A stretch of DNA of 64,000 nucleotides from Mitsuaria sp. 7. GTDB taxonomy: Bacteria > Pseudomonadota > Gammaproteobacteria > Burkholderiales > Burkholderiaceae_C. The stretch lies in NCBI RefSeq assembly GCF_001653795.1, contig NZ_CP011514.1, positions 1,620,998 through 1,684,997 of the forward strand. The letters are read 5' to 3'. Shown here one piece after another: positions 1 through 7,863 of the stretch; position 1 is the stretch's first letter; each line of letters opens with the position of its first letter. The notes beneath the pieces were generated by a model, which did not search any database, had not been told where the DNA came from, and saw only the letters and a list, made by a program, of their open reading frames with translations. The translations under genes were made by a program, and so were the position numbers.

Positions 1-2
1 TC

Positions 3-1328
3 ACCGAGATGCTGGGCGGCGGCGTGCGCGTGGGCGCGCAGGTGGGCAAGCTGGGCGGCAGCGTGCAGGCGATGGCACGGCTGGGCGGCGCGCACCTGTT
101 CAGCAAGGGGCTGATGATCCGCACCAACAAGACGGGCGCGGAGCACCAGGAACTGACGGCCTCGCTCACGCCCGCGCAGTCCGCGGCCATGCGGGCGCCC
201 GAGGGCAGCTGGAAGCGCATGAGCGAGAAGACGGTGAACTCGATCTTCGAGCTCGCGGCGCAGAACGGTCCGGGCGGACCGGGCAACGCGCCGGCGCGAC
301 CCGCCAACGGCGGCGAGATGTGGGCGCAGATGGTGGGCAAGGTCGGCGACTACCGCGACATCTCCTTCGGCTGGAACGAGGGCAAGTCCCACCAGATCAA
401 CGGCTCGCTCAGCGCCGACGGCAGCGGCGGCGGCAAGATCGCGGGCGTGGTCGGCGCGTCGGGCACGGCGGGCGTCGCGCTCAAGCACACCTTCATGAAC
501 CGCAGCAAGGCCAAGGACACGGCCGGCGCGACGCAGACGGTGCAGGCGGGCAGCGGCTCGCGCACATCGCTGGGCGCGGCGGCCAGCGTGGGCGTGTCGC
601 ATCCGACGATCAAGCGCGACGACCAGCCCGACGTGGGCGTCTTCGCGCGACACAAGGTCGGCGTGGAGACGGAGCTGGTGATCCAGGCGAAGAACGGCTT
701 CGTGCGCATCACCACGGAGGACGGCAAGGTCAAGCCCAACATCTCGTACAAACACCGCGAGTACGCCGTGCAGGACGACTTCATCAAGCTGGTGAACAAG
801 GAGAGCGGCGCGTGGGAGGCGCGGCTGGGCCAGCGCGGGCCGGACGGCGTGCTGCGCGGCGGCGACGAGGCGCTGAAGGGCTTCATCCAGCAGATGGTCA
901 ACCTGCCGCCGGGCAACAACCGGCTGTTCATCGAGCGCAAGTGCCTGACGCAGGACGCGGCGGACACGATCAACGCCTGCCTGGAGCGCATCAACGTGCT
1001 GGAGCGCCCGGGCGCGACGGTGGACGCGGGCGCGGCGGCGCAGATCAAGGATCTGCAGAAGCAGATCGCGGCCCATGTCGAGGCGGAGGCCAGCTGGCAG
1101 CCGTTCCGGCTGTTCGTCAACGAGGCGAATCAGCGCGCGAAGGACTCGTCGGTGGTGGGCGGCGAGTTCCGGGCCACGCCGAAGGCGGCGACGGACAAGG
1201 ACGCTGGCCCGCAGAGCTTCGCCGAGCGCTTCCTCGGCGGCGGCAAGATCACGCTGGGCGGGAAGATCAACACCGCCCACGGCGGGCGGGACCTGATCAC
1301 GATCGATGCGCAGCCGGCGAGGGTGTGA
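3..1328 (+). CDS. 3' part of a large unrecognised protein
   Basis: The reading frame is open to the left edge (codons precede the first ATG at position 9), so this is probably the C-terminal part of a longer protein. About 440 residues are visible. They are rich in Gly, Ala and Lys, and no membrane segment or signal peptide is seen. The middle (roughly residues 130-270 from the first ATG) alternates Gly/Ser/Thr with charged residues in a beta-strand-like pattern, and a Glu/Ala/Gln-rich helical stretch follows around residue 330-370. The tail is again Gly-rich. I do not recognise the family with confidence. The composition would fit a large secreted protein, for example an AvrE-like effector, but nothing in the window (chaperone, secretion genes) supports that. 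It overlaps the convergent sensor kinase gene by 32 bp. Confidence 0.6.
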   Translation, partial: TEMLGGGVRVGAQVGKLGGSVQAMARLGGAHLFSKGLMIRTNKTGAEHQELTASLTPAQSAAMRAPEGSWKRMSEKTVNSIFELAAQNGPGGPGNAPARPANGGEMWAQMVGKVGDYRDISFGWNEGKSHQINGSLSADGSGGGKIAGVVGASGTAGVALKHTFMNRSKAKDTAGATQTVQAGSGSRTSLGAAASVGVSHPTIKRDDQPDVGVFARHKVGVETELVIQAKNGFVRITTEDGKVKPNISYKHREYAVQDDFIKLVNKESGAWEARLGQRGPDGVLRGGDEALKGFIQQMVNLPPGNNRLFIERKCLTQDAADTINACLERINVLERPGATVDAGAAAQIKDLQKQIAAHVEAEASWQPFRLFVNEANQRAKDSSVVGGEFRATPKAATDKDAGPQSFAERFLGGGKITLGGKINTAHGGRDLITIDAQPARV

Positions 1329-2868
1329 GGCCGGCGACCGGCGCCGGCGGCAGCGTGAATTCGAACGCGGCGCCTGGGGCGTCCAGCAACCGGATCTCCG
1401 CGCCGTGCAGCGCCAGGATGCGGTGGACGATGCGCAGACCCAGGCCGCCGCCCCGGCGCGCGCCGTCGACGTTGAAGGGGCGCTGGAAGAGGTCCGCGCG
1501 TCGCGCCGGATCGATGCCCGGGCCGGTGTCGGCGATCCGCACGCGCACGTGCGCGGGCATCTGAGCGGGCACCTGAGCAGGTGTTGACGCAGGCATAGGA
1601 ACGGTGACCTCCGCGGTGGCCGGCACGGTCCGGTCCAGCGTGACGCGCACCTCGCCGCCCGCCGGCGTGTGACGCAGCGCGTTGTCCAGCAGATTGGTCA
1701 GGACCCGCTCGATGAGTCCGAGATCCGCTTCCACCGGCGGGACCGCGTCGTCGAACTGCGCGCTTAGCGTGACCTCCCGCTGGGCGGCGATCAGCTCGAA
1801 TTTCTGGAAGACGTCCTGCACCAGATCCGTCAGTTGGAAGGTCTCCCTCTGCGGCTCCACGAATCCCTGCTCCAGCCGCGCGAGCTCGAACAGCGAGCGC
1901 GCGAGGCCACCCACCGCGGTGCTCTGCTCGATGGCGATCTCGAGGTAGCGGCGGCGCTGGGCCGCATCGAGCTGGCCGTCCTTCAGCAGCAGCGTCTCGA
2001 GGTAGCCGTGCAGCGACGACAGCGGCGTGCGCAGGTCGTGGGAGATCGTGGTCACCATCTCCCGGCGCTGCTCGTCCTGGCGCGACAGACGCCGCCATTG
2101 CTCGCCGAGGCGCGTCGCCATCTGCGAGAACGCCGCGCGTAGCACGGCGATCTCATCGCGCTGCGCCGTGACCGGCGATCCGTCGTCGACAAGCAATGCG
2201 GGCGCCGCGGCGGCGTCGATGTCGTAGCCGCGCACGGCCTCCGCCAATCGTCGCAGCGGCCGCGTGATCAGGCCGAAGGCGATCAACCCGGCCGCCAGGC
2301 ACAGCAGCGCCACGATCGCGATGGACCACAGCGCCGCGCGCAGCGCGTTGCCGGTCGCGTCGAGTCCCGCCAGCCGGTCGTGCGCCTCGCCCAGCAGCAC
2401 GACGTAGACGAAGCCCGCGTCGCGGTCGCCGACGCGCAAGGGCGCCGCGCTGAACACCTTGCGCGCGGAGCTCCGCGGATCGTCGCCGGTGATCGGCAAC
2501 GGCGCGCGGTCGAGGAAACGGCGGACCGGATCGAGATCGACGCGCTCCCGCACCAGCCGGCCCTGCGGGGCCGCGTGCTCGACGATGCGTCCGTCCCTGT
2601 CGAGCAGATAGACCTCGACGCTGGGATTCACCGCCATCAACTGGCCGAAGAGCCGTCGCACCGCGCCGGGCATCGGGCCGCGTTCGTCCATCAACGGCGC
2701 CTGGGCCGCGATGTGCGCGGCGAGCTGGCGCGACAGGCCTTGCACGACCTCCTGCTCGTGCATCCGGCTGGACTGCACCTGCAGCCAAGCCGAAGCGCCG
2801 GAGCACAGCAGCAGCAGGCCGGCGAAGACCAGGGCCAGTCGTTGCGTCAGGTTCAACGGCCATCTCAT
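1297..2868 (-). CDS. Sensor histidine kinase (HAMP-HisKA-HATPase)
   Basis: Membrane sensor kinase of 523 residues. One membrane helix lies at about residues 8-27 and a second at about 180-205, bounding a periplasmic sensor region of about 150 residues. A HAMP linker follows at about 205-260. The dimerisation/phosphoacceptor motif SHDLRTPL has its His at residue 277. The ATPase domain carries an N box (LLDNALRHT), a G1 motif (ADTGPGI) and a G2 motif (GGGLGL). A proline/threonine-rich insertion with repeated short PAQ/PAH units sits inside the ATPase domain, between the N and G1 boxes. The gene starts two bases after the stop of the response regulator gene, so the two form an operon with the regulator first. 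The stimulus is unknown; the divergent methionine-sulfoxide repair operon makes an oxidative signal possible, as inference only. Confidence 0.93.
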   Translation of the reverse strand: MRWPLNLTQRLALVFAGLLLLCSGASAWLQVQSSRMHEQEVVQGLSRQLAAHIAAQAPLMDERGPMPGAVRRLFGQLMAVNPSVEVYLLDRDGRIVEHAAPQGRLVRERVDLDPVRRFLDRAPLPITGDDPRSSARKVFSAAPLRVGDRDAGFVYVVLLGEAHDRLAGLDATGNALRAALWSIAIVALLCLAAGLIAFGLITRPLRRLAEAVRGYDIDAAAAPALLVDDGSPVTAQRDEIAVLRAAFSQMATRLGEQWRRLSRQDEQRREMVTTISHDLRTPLSSLHGYLETLLLKDGQLDAAQRRRYLEIAIEQSTAVGGLARSLFELARLEQGFVEPQRETFQLTDLVQDVFQKFELIAAQREVTLSAQFDDAVPPVEADLGLIERVLTNLLDNALRHTPAGGEVRVTLDRTVPATAEVTVPMPASTPAQVPAQMPAHVRVRIADTGPGIDPARRADLFQRPFNVDGARRGGGLGLRIVHRILALHGAEIRLLDAPGAAFEFTLPPAPVAGLTPSPAAHRS

Positions 2869-2870
2869 CG

Positions 2871-3686
2871 TCAGGTCCCCGCCGGCGGCGCCATCTTGTA
2901 GCCGCGGCCCCAGACGGTGAGGATGCGCGCGGGGTTCGACGGGTCGGCCTCGATCTTGGCGCGCAGCCGGTTGATGTGCGTGTTGACGGTGTGCTCGTAG
3001 CCTTCGTGGTTGTAGCCCCAGACGGCGTTGAGCAGATCGAGCCGCGAGAACACCTGGCCCGGCTGCCGGGCGAAGAAGTAGAGCAGGTCGAACTCGCGCG
3101 GCGTGAGCTCGATCGCGCGGCCGTCCAGTTGGGCCAGCCGCGCGACGGGATCGATGAACAGCCCGTCCAGGCCGACGCTGCCGGCGTCCAGCCTGGCGCT
3201 GCGGGACATCGCCTCGGCCCGGCGCAGCAGCGCCTTCACGCGCGCCACCAGCTCGAGTACCGAGAAGGGCTTGGCCAGGTAGTCGTCCGCGCCCAGCTCC
3301 AGGCCGAGGATGCGATGCAGTTCGCCACCGCGCGCGCTGATGATCACGATGGGCACGTAATGCGGCATCGCCCGCGCGCGGCGGCAGATCTCCAGCCCGT
3401 CCACGCCCGGGAGCATCACGTCCAGGACCAGCAGGTCCCAGCCGCCTTGCTCGGCCAGGCGCAGCCCTTCGCGTCCGTCGGCGCAGTGCACGACCTCATA
3501 ACGCTCGTCGCGCAGGTGCAGCGCGAGCAGTTCGGCGATGTGCGCGTCGTCCTCGACGAGCAGCAGGCGCTTGGGCTGATGCGCAGGCGGCGGGGGGGAC
3601 GGCGGGGTGGGCGGGGTGGGCGGCTGTTTGGATGGATCGCTGACCATGCCGGGCATTCTCTCCGCTGGGCCGGCCCGCGGGCTCAT
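2871..3686 (-). CDS. OmpR/PhoB-family response regulator
   Basis: Receiver domain followed by a winged-helix DNA-binding domain (271 residues from the outermost start). The acidic pair is in VEDDAH, the phosphoacceptor Asp is at about residue 89 in LVLDVMLPG, and the conserved Lys is in the LAKPF motif. The C-terminal domain ends in the usual R-x-KIE...TVWGRGYK pattern. The first 40 residues are a Pro-rich tail (repeated PPTPP), unusual for this family. Starts at 3686, 3656 and 3647 are all possible. GGAG lies 12 bases before the 3647 ATG and too close to the 3656 ATG, so the real N-terminus is uncertain. It is transcribed together with the sensor kinase and diverges from msrB. Confidence 0.92.
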   Translation of the reverse strand: MSPRAGPAERMPGMVSDPSKQPPTPPTPPSPPPPAHQPKRLLLVEDDAHIAELLALHLRDERYEVVHCADGREGLRLAEQGGWDLLVLDVMLPGVDGLEICRRARAMPHYVPIVIISARGGELHRILGLELGADDYLAKPFSVLELVARVKALLRRAEAMSRSARLDAGSVGLDGLFIDPVARLAQLDGRAIELTPREFDLLYFFARQPGQVFSRLDLLNAVWGYNHEGYEHTVNTHINRLRAKIEADPSNPARILTVWGRGYKMAPPAGT

Positions 3687-3793
3687 CTGGAGTTCTCACA
3701 TTTATTTGAACTTTGCGTGAGGACTTCGGGAGGCCTGCTGCGTACGCTGACGACCATCGTCCCCGGAGCGGGACTTCGATCGGGAGCCACGCC

Positions 3794-4336
3794 ATGAGCA
3801 CACGACGCCGATTCCTCGTCCTGGGCGGCACAGCAGCCGGAGCCGTCCTTGTCGGCGCCGCCGCGCGTCATTGGCCGTCGCCGCTGTCGCAGGACGCCGC
3901 CGGTCTGATCCCCGCGGCCGAGGCCGCCCCGTCGAGCGAGCGCTTCGAGGTCGTCTTCACCGAGGCTGAATGGCGCGCCAAACTGTCGCCCGCCAGTTTC
4001 GCCGTGCTGCGGCAGGAAGCCACCGAGCGGCCCTACAGCAGTCCGCTCAACGGCGAGCATCGCCGCGGCACCTTCGCCTGCGCGGGGTGCGCGCTGCCGC
4101 TGTTCTCCTCGACGACGAAATTCGAGAGCGGCACCGGCTGGCCGAGCTTCTGGCAGCCGCTGACCGACGCGGTGGCGGTCCGCACGGACTCGACGCTGGG
4201 CATGGCGCGGATGGAGGTCCACTGCCGTCGCTGCGGCGGACACCTCGGCCATGTCTTCGACGACGGGCCGCGTCCCACCGGCCTGCGCTATTGCATGAAC
4301 GGCGTGGCGATGAGCTTCGCCGCCGCCACGACGTGA
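3794..4336 (+). CDS. msrB: Peptide-methionine (R)-S-oxide reductase, exported
   Basis: Reduces methionine-R-sulfoxide in damaged proteins. The protein has 180 residues. A twin-arginine-like leader (STRRRFLVLGG then a hydrophobic stretch) suggests export to the periplasm by Tat. The MsrB domain spans about residues 50-175, with two Cys-x2-Cys zinc pairs (CAGC and CRRC) and the catalytic Cys167 in RYCMNG. The start is supported by GGGAG seven bases upstream; longer in-frame starts would run into the divergent regulator promoter. It is the first gene of an msrB-dipZ-msrA operon, with 34 bp to the next gene. The thioredoxin-fused membrane protein next door is the obvious electron source. Confidence 0.95.
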   Translation: MSTRRRFLVLGGTAAGAVLVGAAARHWPSPLSQDAAGLIPAAEAAPSSERFEVVFTEAEWRAKLSPASFAVLRQEATERPYSSPLNGEHRRGTFACAGCALPLFSSTTKFESGTGWPSFWQPLTDAVAVRTDSTLGMARMEVHCRRCGGHLGHVFDDGPRPTGLRYCMNGVAMSFAAATT

Positions 4337-4370
4337 TCCCTTCTTCGATCTCCAGATTCCGGACTTCCGA

Positions 4371-6290
4371 ATGCTGCTGCTCCTCCTGACCTACCTCGGC
4401 GGCGTGCTGACCATCGTCAGCCCCTGCATCCTGCCGGTGCTGCCCTTCGTCTTCGCCCGCGCGGGCCAGCCCTTCACGCGCTCGGTGCTGCCGATGCTCG
4501 CGGGCATGGCGCTGATGTTCACGCTGGTGGCCACGCTGGCCGCGGTCGGCGGCGGCTGGGTGGTGCATGCCAACCAGGCGGGCCGCGTGCTGGCGCTCGT
4601 GCTGATGGCGGTGTTCGCGCTGGCGCTGCTGTGGCCGCGCCTGGCCGATCTCGTCGCGCGTCCCTTCGTGGCGGCGGGCGATCGCCTGTCGTCGAGCGCG
4701 CAGTCGGCGCAGACGTCCGGGCGCGGCGGACCGTGGTCCTCGCTGGTGCTGGGCATCGCGACCGGGCTGCTCTGGGCGCCGTGCGCGGGCCCCATCCTCG
4801 GCCTGGTGCTGACGACGGCGGCGCTGCAAGGGGCCGGCGTCCATACGAGTCTGCTGCTGCTGGCCTACGGGCTTGGCGCCGTGACCTCGCTGGCGGTCGC
4901 GCTGCTGGCGGGTCAACGCGTGTTCGCGGCCATGAAGCGCAACCTGGGCGGCGGCGAATGGCTGCGTCGCGGTCTGGGCGTTGCGATGCTCGCGGGCGTC
5001 GCGGCGATCGCGCTCGGACTCGACACCGGCGCCTTGTCGCAGCTGTCGGTCGCTTCCACGGGAGGCCTCGAGCAGCGCTTGCTGGAGCGCCTCCAGAACG
5101 ACGGCGCACCCGCCGCGATGGCACCGCAACCGCAGTCGGCCATGATGGCGGCCGCCGACACCGGCAACGCGATGGCGCCGAAGAACGCCATGCAAGGCGC
5201 AATGACCGGGGCGATGTCAGGTGCGATGACCGGCGCCATGTCGGGCAGCGCCGAGGGATCCGGGGTCGCTGGTGGCGCCATGATGATGTCGGGCGGCCAC
5301 GGTGGCGCTGGTGCCGGCGCCTTGCCGGACCTGGGCGGTCTGCCGTCGCTCGATGGCGCCGTGCAATGGCTGAACTCGAAGCCCCTGACCGCCGAAGCGC
5401 TGCGCGGCAAGGTCGTGCTGATCGACTTCTGGACCTACTCCTGCATCAACTGCCTGCGCAGCCTGCCGTACGTGAAGGCGTGGGCGGAGAAGTACCGCGA
5501 CCAGGGGCTGGTCGTGATCGGCGTGCATGCGCCGGAGTTCGCTTTCGAACGTGACGTGGACAACGTGCGCAAGGCCGCGCGCGACCTGGGTGTCGGCTAT
5601 CCGATCGCCGTCGACAACAACTTCGCGATCTGGCGCGCGTTCGCCAACCGCTACTGGCCGGCGCACTATTTCATCGACGGGCAGGGGCGGGTCCGCTTCA
5701 AGCATTTCGGCGAAGGCGAATACGCGCACTCGGAAGCGGTCATCCAGCAACTGCTGCGCGAGAACGGCAGCGGCCGCATGGATTCCGGCACGGTCGAAGT
5801 GCAGGCGAAGGGCGTCGAGTCGGCCGGCGGCAGGCAGGAGGTCTCTTCCCCCGAGACCTACGTCGGATATGAGCGGGCCGAGCGCTTCGCATCCAAGCCC
5901 GCCGCCGCGCACGACCAGCCGGGCACTTACGCGGCGCCTGCGCAACTCGCGCTCAACGACTGGGCGCTCGACGGGACCTGGCGCGTCGGGCCGCAGCAGG
6001 CGACCGCGCTGAAGCCGCAGGCGAGGGTGGTCTACCGCTTCCATGCGCGGGACCTGCACCTGGTGCTCGGCTCTCCGGCAGGGACGTCCGTGAGATTCCG
6101 CGTCACGCTGGACGGTCAGCGACCGGGTGCGGCGCATGGCGTCGACGTGGACGCCGACGGCAGCGGCACCGTCAGCGGCCAGCGCCTGTACCAGTTGATC
6201 CGGCAAGGCGAAGGTCCGTTGAAGGACCATGGCTTCAGCATCGAGTTCCTCGATCCCGGCGTGCTCGTCTACGCCTTCACCTTCGGTTGA
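4371..6290 (+). CDS. DipZ-like CcdA-thioredoxin fusion, electron supply
   Basis: Moves reducing power from the cytoplasm across the inner membrane to periplasmic clients. It has 639 residues. Residues 1-235 form a CcdA/DsbD-type polytopic domain with the paired membrane cysteines Cys19 (SPCILP) and Cys138 (APCAGP). Residues about 330-470 are a TlpA-like thioredoxin with the active site C358-I-N-C361. The remaining 165 residues form a beta-rich C-terminal domain as in DipZ proteins. Between the membrane and thioredoxin parts lies an odd linker: residues 250-306 hold 12 methionines, including a tandem AMTGAMSG repeat encoded at 5199-5246. Its position between msrB and msrA makes it their likely reductant. 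A cytochrome-c-maturation role is possible but no ccm gene is nearby. Confidence 0.92.
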   Translation: MLLLLLTYLGGVLTIVSPCILPVLPFVFARAGQPFTRSVLPMLAGMALMFTLVATLAAVGGGWVVHANQAGRVLALVLMAVFALALLWPRLADLVARPFVAAGDRLSSSAQSAQTSGRGGPWSSLVLGIATGLLWAPCAGPILGLVLTTAALQGAGVHTSLLLLAYGLGAVTSLAVALLAGQRVFAAMKRNLGGGEWLRRGLGVAMLAGVAAIALGLDTGALSQLSVASTGGLEQRLLERLQNDGAPAAMAPQPQSAMMAAADTGNAMAPKNAMQGAMTGAMSGAMTGAMSGSAEGSGVAGGAMMMSGGHGGAGAGALPDLGGLPSLDGAVQWLNSKPLTAEALRGKVVLIDFWTYSCINCLRSLPYVKAWAEKYRDQGLVVIGVHAPEFAFERDVDNVRKAARDLGVGYPIAVDNNFAIWRAFANRYWPAHYFIDGQGRVRFKHFGEGEYAHSEAVIQQLLRENGSGRMDSGTVEVQAKGVESAGGRQEVSSPETYVGYERAERFASKPAAAHDQPGTYAAPAQLALNDWALDGTWRVGPQQATALKPQARVVYRFHARDLHLVLGSPAGTSVRFRVTLDGQRPGAAHGVDVDADGSGTVSGQRLYQLIRQGEGPLKDHGFSIEFLDPGVLVYAFTFG

Positions 6291-6321
6291 ACCGGGCCCG
6301 CGAGGCCTTGAAAGGATGACC

Positions 6322-7089
6322 ATGATCACGCCCTCCAATCCCCGACCGGACCGCTCGGCCACCACGACTTCCAACAACGCCGCGAGCCGTCGGCGACTGC
6401 TCCTGCTCGGCGCCGTGGCATTGCCGCTGGCGGTGCTAGGCATGCAGCAGCTGGCGGTGGGACGGTCGGCCACGCCGGCGATGGTCGTCGTGGCGCCGAC
6501 CTCCGATATCGCGCCCGACGCGGCCCGGCCCACGGAGACCGCCATCTTCGCGGGCGGCTGCTTCTGGGGCGTGCAGGGCGTCTTCCAGCACGTCAAGGGC
6601 GTGACGCGCGTCGTCTCGGGCTATGCCGGCGGCAATGCCGGCACCGCGCACTACGAGATGGTGGGCAGCGGCCTGACGGGTCACGCCGAGGCCGTGGAGA
6701 TCACCTACGACCCCAGGCAGGTCAGCTACGGCGCCTTGCTGCAGATCTTCTTCTCGGTGGCGCACGATCCGACGGAGCTCAACCGGCAGGGACCGGACAC
6801 CGGGCCGCAATACCGCTCGGCGATCTTCCCGAAGGATGCGGAGCAGGCGCGCGTCGCGCAGGCCTACATCGCCCAGCTGGACGCCGCTCGGGCGTATCCG
6901 AAATCGCTCGCGACCAAGGTGGAGGCAGACAAGGCCTTCTTTCCGGCGGAGGGCTATCACCAGGACTTCCTCGAACGCAACCCGCGCCATCCGTACATCG
7001 TGATCAACGATCTGCCGAAGGTGGATCAACTCCGCCAGCTGTTCCCGCAGCGCTGGCGGGCGACGGCGGTGCTGACCCGCACGCCGTGA
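6322..7089 (+). CDS. msrA: Peptide-methionine (S)-S-oxide reductase, exported
   Basis: Reduces methionine-S-sulfoxide, complementing the R-specific MsrB two genes upstream. The protein has 255 residues. The N-terminus carries a twin-arginine-like segment (SRRRLLLLG) and a hydrophobic run, consistent with Tat export or a membrane anchor. The MsrA domain begins near residue 72, with the catalytic Cys80 in GGCFWG, followed by the expected GYAGG, GHAE and HQDF motifs. The start at 6322 is chosen because AAGG lies six bases upstream; the ATG at 6316 directly abuts the same AAGG. It is 31 bp downstream of the dipZ-like gene and is the last gene of the operon. Confidence 0.95.
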   Translation: MITPSNPRPDRSATTTSNNAASRRRLLLLGAVALPLAVLGMQQLAVGRSATPAMVVVAPTSDIAPDAARPTETAIFAGGCFWGVQGVFQHVKGVTRVVSGYAGGNAGTAHYEMVGSGLTGHAEAVEITYDPRQVSYGALLQIFFSVAHDPTELNRQGPDTGPQYRSAIFPKDAEQARVAQAYIAQLDAARAYPKSLATKVEADKAFFPAEGYHQDFLERNPRHPYIVINDLPKVDQLRQLFPQRWRATAVLTRTP

Positions 7090-7132
7090 CGCCAGCAGCA
7101 AGGCCGGCGACGATCGCCAGACGCGCGATCCT

Positions 7133-7771
7133 TCACGGCGTTCCGTAGAGATCGGTGCGCACCGCCTGGCTGTAGTGCGCGTCGATCTGCGCGATCTCGG
7201 CCTCGCCCAATTCACCGGCTTCTCGCAGCCGGTTCACGTCCGAGATGATCCGGCCGACCGAGGGCAGGCTGTGTCGATCGAGTCGCGATTCCTCGTCCCA
7301 CAGGTGCGCCCGGTTGATGGCCTTGCCGCAATGCATCAGCACCTCGTCGATCAGGACGACCGTGGCCGTCTTCGGCGTGTGCTGGCCTTCGCGCAGGTCG
7401 CGCAGCAGGTCCTCGTCGGTCGAGATGCGCCCGCGGCCGTTGATGCGCAGGAAAATGTCGAGCCCCGGGAACAGGAACACCATCGCCAGCCGGTCGTCGC
7501 GCTGCAGGTTGCGCAGCGACTCGATGCGGTTGTTGCCCGGCCAGTCCGCGAAAGCCACGGTGAACGGGTCCAGCACGTGCACGAAGCCGGGCGGCCCGCC
7601 ACGCGGGGAGGCGTCCAGTCCGCGCTCGCTGCCAGTCGACAGGCAGAAGAAGGTGGCTTTCGCGAGGTAGTCGCGGTGGAACGCCATCAACCGGTCGAGC
7701 ACCGCCTTCTGGATCATCTCGGAAGGGGGTGAGTACAGGGCGTCCAGGTCGGGAGGGGCCAGGTCTTGCAT
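7133..7771 (-). CDS. FMN-binding pyridoxamine-phosphate-oxidase-like protein
   Basis: A 212-residue protein of the PPOX/split-barrel flavin-binding superfamily, resembling the MSMEG_1061-type group. The hallmark segments are FFCLSTGSERGLDASPRGG, then FADWPGNNRIESLRN, then a GLDIFLRINGRGRI strand and a C-terminal LWDEE helix region. Such proteins usually bind FMN or F420 and reduce small molecules; the substrate is not predictable here. The start at 7771 is chosen because the longer open frame would overlap the divergent AraC gene start; the ribosome site is weak (GAGA). It shares a 92-bp intergenic region with the divergent AraC regulator, which may control it. Confidence 0.85.
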   Translation of the reverse strand: MQDLAPPDLDALYSPPSEMIQKAVLDRLMAFHRDYLAKATFFCLSTGSERGLDASPRGGPPGFVHVLDPFTVAFADWPGNNRIESLRNLQRDDRLAMVFLFPGLDIFLRINGRGRISTDEDLLRDLREGQHTPKTATVVLIDEVLMHCGKAINRAHLWDEESRLDRHSLPSVGRIISDVNRLREAGELGEAEIAQIDAHYSQAVRTDLYGTP

Positions 7772-7811
7772 GGGAGGTCTCGTGGTCGTGATGACCCGAG
7801 CGTACGGACCA

Positions 7812-7827
7812 ATGGCGTGGCGGCCAT
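7812..7827. promoter_or_regulatory. Small inverted repeat in divergent promoter region
   Basis: ATGGC-N6-GCCAT sits midway between the PPOX-family gene (start 7771) and the AraC-type regulator (start 7864). It could be a regulator binding site. Five-base arms are short, so chance occurrence in GC-rich DNA cannot be excluded. Confidence 0.3.
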
Positions 7828-7863
7828 ACACTACCGGCGCCATCAAGTAGCTTGAATCCGCCA

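Noticed and set aside
4047..6596. Long minus-strand open frames opposite msrB and dipZ (382 and 459 residues)
   Set aside because: Composition is Arg/Gln/Ala-rich with no domain, no ribosome site and a complete real operon on the other strand.
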